From JADHLJ01 sp038146985 (GTDB lineage: Bacteria; Pseudomonadota; Alphaproteobacteria; Thalassobaculales; Thalassobaculaceae): a DNA stretch of 64,000 bases. Below are positions 44,962 to 53,143 of this stretch, piece after piece. Where the stretch lies: positions 438,253 through 502,252 of the forward strand of contig JAYQSQ010000001.1 of assembly GCA_038146985.1 (NCBI GenBank). Direction: 5' to 3'. Below the pieces are notes generated by a model that had not been told where the DNA came from, did not search any database, and was given only the letters and a program-made list of their open reading frames with translations. The position numbers were made by a program, and so were the translations under genes. The number at the start of each line of letters is the position of its first letter. The first letter of the stretch is position 1.

Positions 44962-45209
44962 CAGGCGCGCAAACGCACCCTGGAGACCTGCTCGTGCATG
45001 ATGAATAGGGGTATTTCATCTGGTACCTGGTTGGAATCGTCGAGGCCGTTCATCTCAACCAGATCGATAATGACATCGTGCAGCTTCTTCTCCAGCAGCT
45101 CCAGCGTTTCGGCTTCCGTAACGAGGCCCGGTAGATCGTCACTACTTGCCACCCACACGCCGGCGTCTGTGTCGAGCCGAGCCTTGACGATGATCGAGTG
45201 CAGTTGCAT
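44961..45209 (-). CDS. hicB: HicB-like antitoxin (DUF1902)
   Basis: An 82-residue protein that would neutralise the neighbouring HicA toxin. SIIVKARLDTDAGVWVASSD followed by DLPGLVTEAETLELLEKKL is the HicB-type core; no clear DNA-binding domain follows, so it is the short DUF1902 form. The ATG at 45209 is preferred over one 14 codons upstream. The gene is intact while its partner is broken. The antitoxin-first order, with overlap, is one of the two orders seen for this family. Confidence 0.8.
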   Translation of the reverse strand: MQLHSIIVKARLDTDAGVWVASSDDLPGLVTEAETLELLEKKLHDVIIDLVEMNGLDDSNQVPDEIPLFIMHEQVSRVRLRA

Positions 45210-45449
45210 GTGCCACCCTGCGTTTGGATTGGTCCCAGAATCTATTGGCAAACATGCGGAGTTACAAGGCCGGGCGCCATCGATCAGGTGCTTCCCATCG
45301 CGTCTTGCGGATCATATTGGCGCTGACATCGCGAAATCTCCCCAGTAATTTGTTTGTGCAAAAGCCGAGCGGGGATAATACCGCCGACAGGCACTGATCC
45401 ATCCCGCGGCGCTACTGAAATACCGATAAAAAAAGAATTCGGTGACTGT

Positions 45450-45493
45450 CCCCAAACTCCCCCAAACTCCCCCCAAACTCCCCAAACTCCCCA
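45450..45493. repeat. Short tandem array of CCCAAACTCC units
   Basis: Four copies of CCCAAACT start at 45451, 45461, 45472 and 45481 with slightly varying C runs. The array is preceded by GAATTCGGTGACTGTCC at 45436-45450. It lies in the 358-base gap 45210-45567; apart from this array nothing gene-like is seen there. Confidence 0.85.
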
Positions 45494-45567
45494 CTATGTG
45501 GGGAATGCTTCGGCTTTTCCGGCGGCGGGAATGACGCTACTCTCAGAGGGGTCACCGCGAGGCGCGC

Positions 45568-47277
45568 ATGTCCGGCACTCCTGATCTTGTTATCCGCAAC
45601 GGCACCATCGTCGACGGCACCGGCGGCGAGCCCTATGCGGGCGATGTCGCCATCTCCGGCGGCGTGATCTCTGGCGTTGGGGAGGTCACCGCCACTGGCG
45701 CCGAAGAGATCGATGCAAGCGGACGGATGGTGATGCCGGGCTTCGTCGACGTGCATACCCATTACGACGCCCAGGCAACCTGGGCGAACCAGATCACGCC
45801 CTCCTCCTGCAATGGGGTGACGACGGTGCTGCTGGGGAATTGCGGGGTCGGCTTCGCGCCGGTGCGCCCGCACCAGCGGGACATGCTGATCTCGCTGATG
45901 GAGGGGGTGGAGGACATCCCCGAGGTGGTGATGCGCGAGGGCCTGCCCTGGACCTGGGAGAGCTTTCCCGACTATCTCGACACTCTGGCCGGTCGTTCCT
46001 TCGATGTGGATGTGGCGACGCAGGTGCCGCACGCGGCGCTGCGGGTCTATGTCATGGGTGAGCGCGGCGCGGAGCGGCAGCCGGCCACACCAGCCGACCG
46101 GGCGGCGATGGCGGCGCTTGCGGCCGAGGGGATCAGGGCCGGCGCCTTCGGGTTTTCGACCTCGCGGCTATTGCAGCACCGCACGGCGGCAGGGGAGCCG
46201 ATCCCTTCCTATGGTGCGGCGGAGGAGGAACTGGCCGAGATCGCCGGCGCCATCGGCGCGGTCGGACGCGGCTGGCTGCAGGTGGTGGCTGATTTCGGCG
46301 ATGCGCAGGAGGAGGAGTTCTCCCTGCTGTGCCGTCTCGCCAAGCGTTCGGGCCGGCCGGTGACCCTGACCTTGTTGCAGCGGGATTCTCATCCGAGTGA
46401 ATGGCGCGAATTGCTGGACCGGATCGAGGCGGCGAATGAAGACGGGCTGCGCATCACCGGACAGGTTCGGGGGCGGCCGACCAGTACCTTGCTGGGCTTC
46501 GAGCTTTCGGAGAACCCGTTCCTCGGTTGCCCGAGCTGGGCAGCGCTCGCGCCCCTTAACATTGAGGCTCGCGTCGCCGCTTTGCGCGATCCAGGACTTC
46601 GGGAACGGTTGATCGCGGAGCCTGGCGGCTCGCCGGCGCAGATCAAGCGCCTGCGCGACTGGGAACGGATCTTCCCGTTCGGCGACCCACCGGATTACGA
46701 ACCGCACCCGGACAGGAGCATCGCCGCCGAGGCGGCTAGGCGCGGCATCGCGCCTGCGGCGCTGGCCTATGACATGATGATGGAGCGGAACGGGCGCGCG
46801 ATCCTCTATCACCCGATGACCAATTATGCCGGCGGCGACATGGCGCCGGTCTTCGAGATGCTGCGTCATCCGCACACCCTGATCGGGCTCGGCGACGGCG
46901 GCGCGCATGTCGGCATCATGTGCGATGCCACCGACATGGCACACACGCTGACCCATTGGACCCGGGACCGCACACGGGGGCCGAGGCTCGGTCTCGCCGA
47001 CATGGTGCGCCGCCTGACGCTGGCGAACGCTCAAGAGATCGGGCTCCGCGACCGGGGCGCGATCAAGTCCGGCCTACGCGCGGATATCAACATCGTCGAT
47101 CTGGAACGTCTTCGCCTCAAGGTGCCGGAGGTACACTACGACCTGCCGGCGGGCGGCAAGCGGCTTTTACAGCGTTCTGATGGTTTCGAGATGACGCTTG
47201 TCGCCGGTGTGCCGGTATGGCGTGATGGCGAGGCGACGGGCGCCCTGCCGGGCCGGCTGGTGCGCAGCGATAATTAG
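45568..47277 (+). CDS. D-aminoacylase-like amidohydrolase
   Basis: A 569-residue metal-dependent amidohydrolase of the N-acyl-D-amino-acid deacylase group. LVIRNGTIVDGTGGEPYAGD and VMPGFVDVHTHYDAQATWAN give the barrel start and HxH metal pair; TTVLLGNCGVGFAPVRPHQR is diagnostic, and GLGDGGAHVGIMCDATDMAH near the C-terminus holds the catalytic Asp region. It releases amino acids from N-acylated or dihydro-pyrimidine-type compounds. An SDR gene follows 18 bases later. Confidence 0.88.
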   Translation: MSGTPDLVIRNGTIVDGTGGEPYAGDVAISGGVISGVGEVTATGAEEIDASGRMVMPGFVDVHTHYDAQATWANQITPSSCNGVTTVLLGNCGVGFAPVRPHQRDMLISLMEGVEDIPEVVMREGLPWTWESFPDYLDTLAGRSFDVDVATQVPHAALRVYVMGERGAERQPATPADRAAMAALAAEGIRAGAFGFSTSRLLQHRTAAGEPIPSYGAAEEELAEIAGAIGAVGRGWLQVVADFGDAQEEEFSLLCRLAKRSGRPVTLTLLQRDSHPSEWRELLDRIEAANEDGLRITGQVRGRPTSTLLGFELSENPFLGCPSWAALAPLNIEARVAALRDPGLRERLIAEPGGSPAQIKRLRDWERIFPFGDPPDYEPHPDRSIAAEAARRGIAPAALAYDMMMERNGRAILYHPMTNYAGGDMAPVFEMLRHPHTLIGLGDGGAHVGIMCDATDMAHTLTHWTRDRTRGPRLGLADMVRRLTLANAQEIGLRDRGAIKSGLRADINIVDLERLRLKVPEVHYDLPAGGKRLLQRSDGFEMTLVAGVPVWRDGEATGALPGRLVRSDN

Positions 47278-47295
47278 CGGGGAAACGGGGCGGAT

Positions 47296-48054
47296 ATGGG
47301 CAAGCTTGACGGGAAGGTGGCGCTGGTCAGCGGCGGCGCGCGCGGGCAGGGGGCGGCGGAAGCCAGAGCCTTCGCCAAGGAAGGCGCCAAGGTAGTGTTC
47401 GGCGACATCCGCGATGCCGAGGGCAAGGCGGTCGAGGCCGAAATCAAGGCGGCGGGCGGCGAGGCCAAATACGTCACCCTGGACGTCACCAACGAGGATC
47501 AGTGGCGCGCGGCGGTGGCCCAGGCGACGGGCCCCTATGGCGGGCTGCACATCCTGGTGAACAATGCCGGCATCGTCATCAACCGGGTCCCGATCGAGGA
47601 GCGCACTGTCGAGGAATGGGACAAGGTGCTGGCGGTGAACCTGAAGGGCGTGTTCCTCGGCACCAAGCACGCGATCTCGGCGATGCGCAAGGCCGGCGGC
47701 GGCTCGATCATCAACATCGCCTCGGTCGCCGGATACGGCCAGTCGACGCACCAGGAACCGGCCTACGCCGCCTCCAAGGGCGCCGTGCGGATCTTCTCCA
47801 AGGTAACCGCGACCCAGCATGCCAAGGACAAGATCCGCTGCAACGCGATCTTTCCGGGACCGATCGACACCGAGATGATCCATTCCGCCATGTCCGACCC
47901 CAAGGTCCTGGCGGAGCGGCTCTCGCGGGTGCCGCTGGGGCGGCTCGGTACCATCGACGAGATCGTGGCGGCGGTCATGTTCCTCGCCTCGGACGACTCA
48001 GCCTATATGACGGCGGGCGAGATGGTGATCGACGGTGGCGCCACCAGCATGTGA
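47296..48054 (+). CDS. Short-chain dehydrogenase/reductase (SDR)
   Basis: A 252-residue classical SDR. VALVSGGARGQGAAEARAFA is the cofactor loop (TGxxxGxG class, with S for T), NNAG follows, and the catalytic set is S143, Y157 and K161 (YAASK). An acidic FGDIRDAEG after the second strand suggests NAD(H). It oxidises an alcohol or reduces a ketone. Its last 20 bases overlap the next gene. Confidence 0.9.
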   Translation: MGKLDGKVALVSGGARGQGAAEARAFAKEGAKVVFGDIRDAEGKAVEAEIKAAGGEAKYVTLDVTNEDQWRAAVAQATGPYGGLHILVNNAGIVINRVPIEERTVEEWDKVLAVNLKGVFLGTKHAISAMRKAGGGSIINIASVAGYGQSTHQEPAYAASKGAVRIFSKVTATQHAKDKIRCNAIFPGPIDTEMIHSAMSDPKVLAERLSRVPLGRLGTIDEIVAAVMFLASDDSAYMTAGEMVIDGGATSM

Positions 48055-48709
48055 CGGGGCGCCCTCTACCTGCCCCGTCTGCCGGGCGCCCGGTCCGGTT
48101 CACTTCATGACCATTGACGCCCAGGTCTACTGGCGATGCGGGGCCTGCGAGGCGACCTTCCTCGAACCCGGTCAGCGGATGAGCGTCGCGGACGAACGCG
48201 CGCATTATCTGACCCATGAGAACGATCCCGGTGATCCGGGTTACCGGCGTTTTCTCGCGAAACTGGCCGATCCGCTGTTGGTGCGGCTGGAGCCGGAATC
48301 AAGCGGTCTGGATTTCGGCTGCGGGCCGGGATCGGCGCTTGCGGCGATGCTGAGGCAGGCGGGGCACCGGGTCGCGCTCTACGATCCTGCGTTCGAGCCC
48401 GATCCGGCAGTGCTTGAAAGGCGCTATGACTTCATCACCTGCACGGAAGTGGTCGAGCATCTGCATCAGCCCGCCGATGTGCTGGACCGGTTGGATGCTC
48501 TGCTGCTACCCGGTGGATGGCTCGGGATCATGACCTGCTTCCAGACTGACGATACCCGGTTCGCCGGCTGGACCTACCGGCGGGAGCCGACGCATGTGGT
48601 GTTCTATCGCCAGGCGACCTTAGCCCGGATTGCCGAGATTCATGGCTGGCGGCCGGACTTCCCTGTCAAGGACGTAGCGCTGATGCGAAAGCCCGGAGAC
48701 GGGTTCTGA
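48035..48709 (+). CDS. Class I SAM-dependent methyltransferase with N-terminal zinc ribbon
   Basis: A 224-residue protein. The N-terminus has CPVC (13-16) and WRCGACEATF, a four-cysteine zinc ribbon. The rest is a Rossmann methyltransferase: LDFGCGPGSALAAMLRQAGH binds SAM, and ITCTEVVEHLHQPADVLDRL is the post-motif helix. The GTG at 48035 is needed to include the ribbon and overlaps the SDR gene by 20 bases, so the two are coupled. The substrate is unknown; similar two-part proteins modify small molecules or proteins. Confidence 0.82.
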   Translation: MAPPACDGAPSTCPVCRAPGPVHFMTIDAQVYWRCGACEATFLEPGQRMSVADERAHYLTHENDPGDPGYRRFLAKLADPLLVRLEPESSGLDFGCGPGSALAAMLRQAGHRVALYDPAFEPDPAVLERRYDFITCTEVVEHLHQPADVLDRLDALLLPGGWLGIMTCFQTDDTRFAGWTYRREPTHVVFYRQATLARIAEIHGWRPDFPVKDVALMRKPGDGF

Positions 48710-48745
48710 CGGGAAGCCGGCCGAACGCTGCTTCATCGCAATAAC

Positions 48746-48883
48746 CGTCGCCCTGGCGCAAGGCAGGGCCTATCACGCGACCGTTCAGCTTCCATCGTTT
48801 TCCGTAACCGGCGAGGCACCCGTTACTGGCTCCCGTCACACGATGCCATCGAGGCTTGGCCCTGCCTTGCGCCAGGGCGATGG
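48746..48883. repeat. Type-1 intergenic palindromic element
   Basis: CGTCGCCCTGGCGCAAGGCA and TGCCTTGCGCCAGGGCGATG form the inverted ends around about 90 bases. It is the closest to perfect of the five copies. It lies in the 419-base gap 48710-49128, which is filled almost completely by this element and the two type-3 units. Confidence 0.88.
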
Positions 48884-48913
48884 GGGACAGGGCCGCGGCT
48901 AACCCTTGTTTCC

Positions 48914-49071
48914 CGTCGCCCCAGCGGAAGCTGGGGCCCGTGGCAAACGGGGTTGAGCTCCTGCTTTCGCAGGAGCGACGGTGAAAATGTTGCCATCTTT
49001 CACCGTCGCCCCAGCGGAAGCTGGGGCCCGCGGCAAACAGGGTTGATCTCCTGCTTTCGCAGGAGCGACGG
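48914..49071. repeat. Tandem pair of type-3 palindromic elements
   Basis: Two 68-base units, at 48914-48981 and 49004-49071, differ at about three positions and are separated by 22 bases. Each runs CGTCGCCCCAGCGGAAGCTG ... CCTGCTTTCGCAGGAGCGACG, with a CCCCAGC/GCTGGGG stem on the left and a CTCCTGC/GCAGGAG stem on the right. A single related unit is at 60697-60763. The near identity implies recent duplication. Confidence 0.88.
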
Positions 49072-49128
49072 GGACGGGCCAGGGTTGATTCAATGGCCCC
49101 AAGCGCTCCGGCCCCGCTCGCCTCTTGC

Positions 49129-49455
49129 TTACTTCACCGACGAGAAACTCGTCGGGATCAGGATCTGGTTGTTGACCGAGGCGACAATGGCGCCGTCGGC
49201 TTCGGTTTCGGCGCGCTTCTTGTGCCATTCCGGATCGGCGGCGAAGGCGTCCCACTTTTTCTCGCGGTCGGCCAGCGATTCCCATTCCAGCATGTAATAG
49301 AGCGTCTGGTTGGACTCGCCGATGCCGGTGGTCCAGAAGCCGGCCTGCTTGATGCCGTGCTTGTCCCAGAGCTTCAGGGTGATGGTGTCGAACCGTTTCA
49401 GCAATGCCGGCAGCCGGCCCGGAACACAGTGATAGATGCGCAGTTCATGAATCAT
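49129..49455 (-). CDS. NIPSNAP family protein
   Basis: A 108-residue dimeric alpha/beta-barrel protein. MIHELRIYHCVPGRLPALLK is the standard NIPSNAP start, and GIKQAGFWTTGIGESNQTLY with EWESLADREKKWDAFAADPE completes the domain. The biochemical role is unsettled; bacterial members often sit near catabolic genes. The ATG at 49455 follows GGAGACCCCGCC; upstream open codons to 49557 are not family-like. Confidence 0.88.
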   Translation of the reverse strand: MIHELRIYHCVPGRLPALLKRFDTITLKLWDKHGIKQAGFWTTGIGESNQTLYYMLEWESLADREKKWDAFAADPEWHKKRAETEADGAIVASVNNQILIPTSFSSVK

Positions 49456-49574
49456 GGCGGGGTCTCCCTCGTGAGGTCTGTCCGTTTCGAGACTATGATG
49501 CCGAACCCCGGTCACGGAACGGCAAAATGCCTTGAGCGCGAACGGTATCCCACCCATGGTTTTCCACAGATCAA

Positions 49575-49604
49575 TTGCCTGGGCCTGGGTTTACCGGCTA
49601 AGAT
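49575..49604 (+). promoter_or_regulatory. Putative promoter of the duplicated-domain gene at 49661
   Basis: TTGCCT at 49575-49580, 18 bases, then TAAGAT at 49599-49604. This repeats the box and spacing pattern seen before npdG and lies about 57 bases before the start codon. Called by eye. Confidence 0.4.
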
Positions 49605-49660
49605 TTCAATCTCACATCATTTCGCGCGCCTTCGGCGCGACATCGGAAAGAGAGATCGCC

Positions 49661-50512
49661 ATGCGCTCGGACTACACGAAGATCGAGGCCGGTTCGGTAT
49701 TCTTTGCCGTCTGGCACGAACAGTGGGACGCCAACATCCATCATCACGCCGACCAGGGAGTGATCATCCAGGTGCGCGGCGACGTGGACGGACGCGAGAC
49801 CAACCTGCTCCAGTTCAACTGCTTCCATTCGGAACGCACCTACACCTACGCGCCGGACGGTGAGGCCAAGATCTGCCAGATCGATCCGATCGCTGACGGC
49901 AATCCCTTCGGCTGGACCGCGAGGCAGATCCGCGAGCGGCTTCCGGCGATGTTGACGCGCGGCGGGTTCGATGCCATCGCCAAGTCGCTGAACATGAAGA
50001 AGGTGGCCAAGGCCGCGGCCGAGGTCGAGAAGGCCGGCCGGGAGAAGTTCCAGAACAGCATCCAGCTCGTGAAGCACAAGCGCGGTGACTTCATGTACGA
50101 GGCGGGCAATATCCGCTTCGGCATCGAGATGCGCACCCTGGGCGATGACGGCGGACTCGCCATCCACGTGCTTTCGGACCTCTGCGGCAGTCCGAGCCAT
50201 GAATACTCCGAGGAAACCGAGATCCTCGCCTTCGACTGCTTCCGTTTGCAGCCGCACTACCATTATGGCCCGCGCAACAAGAACCTGCGCTACTACTGGG
50301 ACAAGACGGTGGTGCCGGACACGCTTGAATGGACGCTGGACCTGATGAAGGCCGGCAAGCTGCGCGACATGATCGATGCCGCCGGCTATCCGGATGTGGC
50401 CCGCGACCTCGACTATGACCTGGTCCGCGCCGTTCTGCCGGATATCGAGGCCAAGGCCCGGGAACTGCAGCCGAAGAAGACCGGGACCGAGACGCTGCAA
50501 GCAGCGGAATAA
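49661..50512 (+). CDS. Unrecognised protein with two related halves
   Basis: A 283-residue soluble protein that I do not recognise. It appears to be an internal duplication: GVIIQVRGDVDGRETNLLQF followed by NCFHSERTYTYAPDG in the first half aligns with GLAIHVLSDLCG followed by ILAFDCFRLQPHYHYGPRN in the second. Both halves end in a helical stretch. The conserved FxCF and HYHYGP, plus WHEQWDANIHHHADQG near the start, are rich in His, Cys and aromatic residues, which hints at metal or small-molecule binding. No signal peptide or membrane segment. It has its own putative promoter and a free-standing position. Confidence 0.75.
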   Translation: MRSDYTKIEAGSVFFAVWHEQWDANIHHHADQGVIIQVRGDVDGRETNLLQFNCFHSERTYTYAPDGEAKICQIDPIADGNPFGWTARQIRERLPAMLTRGGFDAIAKSLNMKKVAKAAAEVEKAGREKFQNSIQLVKHKRGDFMYEAGNIRFGIEMRTLGDDGGLAIHVLSDLCGSPSHEYSEETEILAFDCFRLQPHYHYGPRNKNLRYYWDKTVVPDTLEWTLDLMKAGKLRDMIDAAGYPDVARDLDYDLVRAVLPDIEAKARELQPKKTGTETLQAAE

Positions 50513-50585
50513 GGCGCCGCGCGGCGCGGGACAGTCGTTTTTAGGTTCGATATCGCTCGAACCTTTCACTGTCCGGTATCCCCGC

Positions 50586-50681
50586 CGTCGTCCTCTCGCA
50601 GGCGAGGACCTCGTGTAGACTGTCGGCCACGTTCGATTGTCGCTTCACTAGCATGAGGTCCCCGCCTGAGCGGGGAGGACG
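50586..50681. repeat. Type-2 intergenic palindromic element
   Basis: CGTCGTCCTCTCGCAGGCGA and CCCGCCTGAGCGGGGAGGACG form the ends. The two arms have drifted in a compensating way: the left keeps a TCCTC/GAGGA stem while the right keeps a CCCCGC/GCGGGG stem. It lies between 50513 and 50752, with no gene. Confidence 0.82.
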
Positions 50682-50752
50682 ATGTTTTTTGCGGATATCT
50701 AAAAAATCAGTGCTTGCACCAAGACATCCCTGACCTTCGGGAGGCCTCCCCA

Positions 50753-52000
50753 ATGACCCAGACGCGCCGGGACAATCTCAGGATCAACGAGGATCGTCTC
50801 TGGGCCTCGTTGATGGACGCGGCCAAGATCGGGCCTGGGGATCACGGCGGCAACCGCCGGCTGGCGCTGACGGACGAAGACAAGGCGATGCGCGACGTCT
50901 TCGTCGACTGGTGCGAGGCGGCCGGCTGTACCGTCACCGTCGACCAGGGCGGCAGTATCCGCGCCCGTTATGCCGGAACCGAGGATCTGCCGCCGGTGCT
51001 GATCGGCAGCCATCTGGACACCCAGGTCGCCGGCGGGCGCTTCGACGGTATTCTCGGCGTGCTGGCGGGGCTGGAGATCGTCCGCACTCTGCAGGAAGCG
51101 GGCATCCGGACGCGCCGACCCATCGAAGTGATGAACTGGAGCAACGAGGAGGGCGCGCGCTTCTCGCCGCCCATGGCCGCCTCGCGGGTGTTCTCGGGCG
51201 AGCACGATATCGCCTGGCTGCACGGCCTTACCGACGATGACGGCTTCACCTTCGGCGGTGAGTTGGCGCGCATCGGCTATCTTGGCGGCGCCGACGCCGG
51301 GCCGCGCGATATCGATGCGTATTTCGAGCTGCATATCGAGCAGGGCCCGGAGATGGAAGCGGCGGGCATGCCGCTCGGCATCGTCACCGGCGGCTACACC
51401 GCCTACGGCCTGATCGTGAAGTTTCTCGGCACCACCGCGCATTCCGGACCGACACCGATGGAGAAGCGCAGCAACGCCCTGGTCGGGGCGGCCAAGCTGA
51501 TCGACGCGGTGAACGATATCGGCTGGAAGCACGCGCCGATCGGCAAATCCACCTCGGCGCGGCTTGTGGTCTGGCCGAACAAACCCGGCATCCTGCCGAG
51601 CGAGGCCGAGGTGACCCTGGATGTGCGCCATGTCGATCCCGCCGTCACCGAGGAAATGAAACTTGAGACCCATGCGGCCCTCACCAAGGCCGCATCCGAG
51701 GCCAGGGTCGGTTTCGAGATCGTCAGCGACTGGTATTTCGGCGATGTCGCCTTCGACGAGGATCTGACCACCCTGGTCCGGAAGGTTGCCGGCGATCTGG
51801 GCGTGCCCGCGATGGACATCCACAGCCAGGCGGGCCACGACGCCTATTGCGTTTCCGAGGTGGCGCCGGCGCTCCTGCTGTTCTGCCCTTGCGTCGACGG
51901 CATCACCCATAACGAGGCCGAGAACATCATTCCCGAGGATACCTGGCCGTCGGTCAACGTCCTGCTTCACGCGGTGCTGCGCCGGGCGGACCGAGCCTGA
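50753..52000 (+). CDS. Zn-dependent hydrolase, N-carbamoyl-L-amino-acid hydrolase / allantoate amidohydrolase type
   Basis: A 415-residue M20-family amidase. GSHLDTQVAGGRFDGILGVL supplies the first His and Asp ligands, NWSNEEGARFSPPM the catalytic Glu, ELHIEQGPEMEAAG the next ligand, and TTAHSGPTPMEKRSNAL the dimer-domain contact. These enzymes hydrolyse ureido compounds such as N-carbamoyl amino acids, beta-ureidopropionate or allantoate. The ATG at 50753 follows CGGGAGG. With the D-aminoacylase-like gene it suggests nitrogen release from ureido or acylated amino acids. Confidence 0.9.
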   Translation: MTQTRRDNLRINEDRLWASLMDAAKIGPGDHGGNRRLALTDEDKAMRDVFVDWCEAAGCTVTVDQGGSIRARYAGTEDLPPVLIGSHLDTQVAGGRFDGILGVLAGLEIVRTLQEAGIRTRRPIEVMNWSNEEGARFSPPMAASRVFSGEHDIAWLHGLTDDDGFTFGGELARIGYLGGADAGPRDIDAYFELHIEQGPEMEAAGMPLGIVTGGYTAYGLIVKFLGTTAHSGPTPMEKRSNALVGAAKLIDAVNDIGWKHAPIGKSTSARLVVWPNKPGILPSEAEVTLDVRHVDPAVTEEMKLETHAALTKAASEARVGFEIVSDWYFGDVAFDEDLTTLVRKVAGDLGVPAMDIHSQAGHDAYCVSEVAPALLLFCPCVDGITHNEAENIIPEDTWPSVNVLLHAVLRRADRA

Positions 52001-52082
52001 ATAGCGGGGCGCCGAGGCCGGTGTTCACCGGACGGCTCGGCGTGCTAACAAGGCCGCCTCAAGTTCCGAGCAGATCCGGCCC

Positions 52083-52958
52083 ATGACGAAGCAGCCCTCT
52101 CCGCAAACCGTCCTCGACCAGCTTGAAGCCCGGTGTGTCCGTATCGAAAGCCCGTGCGGCGACGGTCACATGACATGGCGCGCCTGGAACCGAGGCCGGG
52201 ACGAGCTTCCCATCATGGTTCTGCTGCACGGCGGGTTCGGCGGGTGGAACCATTGGGTGCGTAACATTCCCGCGCTTGAGGACCGGTTCCGGATCATCGC
52301 CGCCGACCTTCCCGGGTGCGGCGATTCCGCCGAGGCACCGCGTCCCTATACCGGCGAAAGCCTGGCGGCGATCCTTTCCGAAGGGATCGACACGGCGATT
52401 CCACGCGGCGAGGCGTATGATCTGGTCTCGTTTTCCTTCGGCGGAATTGTGTCGGGACTCATCGCCCATGCCCAAGCCCACCGCATCCGCAGCCTGACCC
52501 TGGTCGGCTCGCCGGTGCTGGGGCTGACCGGCACCGGGCCGGCGAACGATCTGGTTGAAGTGCCGCGCGACCTGCCGCCGGAACAGTCGGCGGCGCTTTA
52601 CCGGCGCAATCTGCGGAACCTGATGGTGCACGACCCCGCGGCGATCGACGATCTCGCCATGACCCTGCACATGGCGAATATGGCCAAGGCACGTCTGCGG
52701 TCGCGTGGCATCGCCCGCACTTCGGTTCTGGCCGACAGTCTTGTGAACCTGCCCTGCCGTCTCAACTGCATTTTCGGGGAATGCGACGTTACCCTGCATC
52801 CGGATCTTGCGGGCGTGCGCGACTATGTGCAGCGCATCCACCCCGACGTCGATTTCCGGGTCATCCCGAATGCAGGGCATTGGGTGCAGTTCGAGGCGCC
52901 GGAGGCATTCAACACGGCTCTTCGCGACGTGTTGACCCGGACCGGCGATCTTGCCTGA
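52083..52958 (+). CDS. Alpha/beta-fold hydrolase
   Basis: A 291-residue hydrolase. VLLHGGFGGWNHWVRNIPAL holds the oxyanion-hole HG pair; the nucleophile elbow is LVSFSFGGIVSG, with serine replacing the first glycine of the usual G-x-S-x-G. FGECDVTLHPDL holds the likely acid and NAGHWVQFEAPEAF the catalytic His near the end. Substrate unknown; could be an esterase or a C-C hydrolase. Confidence 0.86.
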   Translation: MTKQPSPQTVLDQLEARCVRIESPCGDGHMTWRAWNRGRDELPIMVLLHGGFGGWNHWVRNIPALEDRFRIIAADLPGCGDSAEAPRPYTGESLAAILSEGIDTAIPRGEAYDLVSFSFGGIVSGLIAHAQAHRIRSLTLVGSPVLGLTGTGPANDLVEVPRDLPPEQSAALYRRNLRNLMVHDPAAIDDLAMTLHMANMAKARLRSRGIARTSVLADSLVNLPCRLNCIFGECDVTLHPDLAGVRDYVQRIHPDVDFRVIPNAGHWVQFEAPEAFNTALRDVLTRTGDLA

Positions 52959-52968
52959 CCTACACCGC

Positions 52969-53063
52969 CGTCGCCCTCGCGAATGCGAGGGCCTCGCCGG
53001 ATCGGAACGCGTGGGGATCGGATTGTCGCCACGGCCCCAGGTCCCCGCCTGCGCGGGGACGAC
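52969..53063. repeat. Type-2 intergenic palindromic element
   Basis: CGTCGCCCTCGCGAATGCGA at the left faces CCCGCCTGCGCGGGGACGAC at the right. The arms have diverged internally but keep the shared outer end. It lies between convergent genes in the 185-base gap 52959-53143. Confidence 0.82.
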
Positions 53064-53143
53064 CGATATTCTTTAGCCAATGGCCCCGTATGGGGCACCA
53101 GGCCGGCCGTTCTGTCTCGTGCCGGCCGGCCCCCGTTCCGGAA

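Noticed and set aside
44804..45019. A 71-codon minus-strand frame over the hicA region
   Set aside because: It is out of frame with the HicA pattern, which is found in another frame with an in-frame TGA; this frame has no similarity.
45312..45494. A 60-codon minus-strand frame starting MGSLGSLGGVWGSLG
   Set aside because: The repeats are only a translation of the CCCAAACTCC array; no ribosome site or domain.
48914..49071. Possible minimal CRISPR array
   Set aside because: Only two units, each internally palindromic over 68 bases, with one 22-base spacer and no cas genes; fits the palindromic element family instead.
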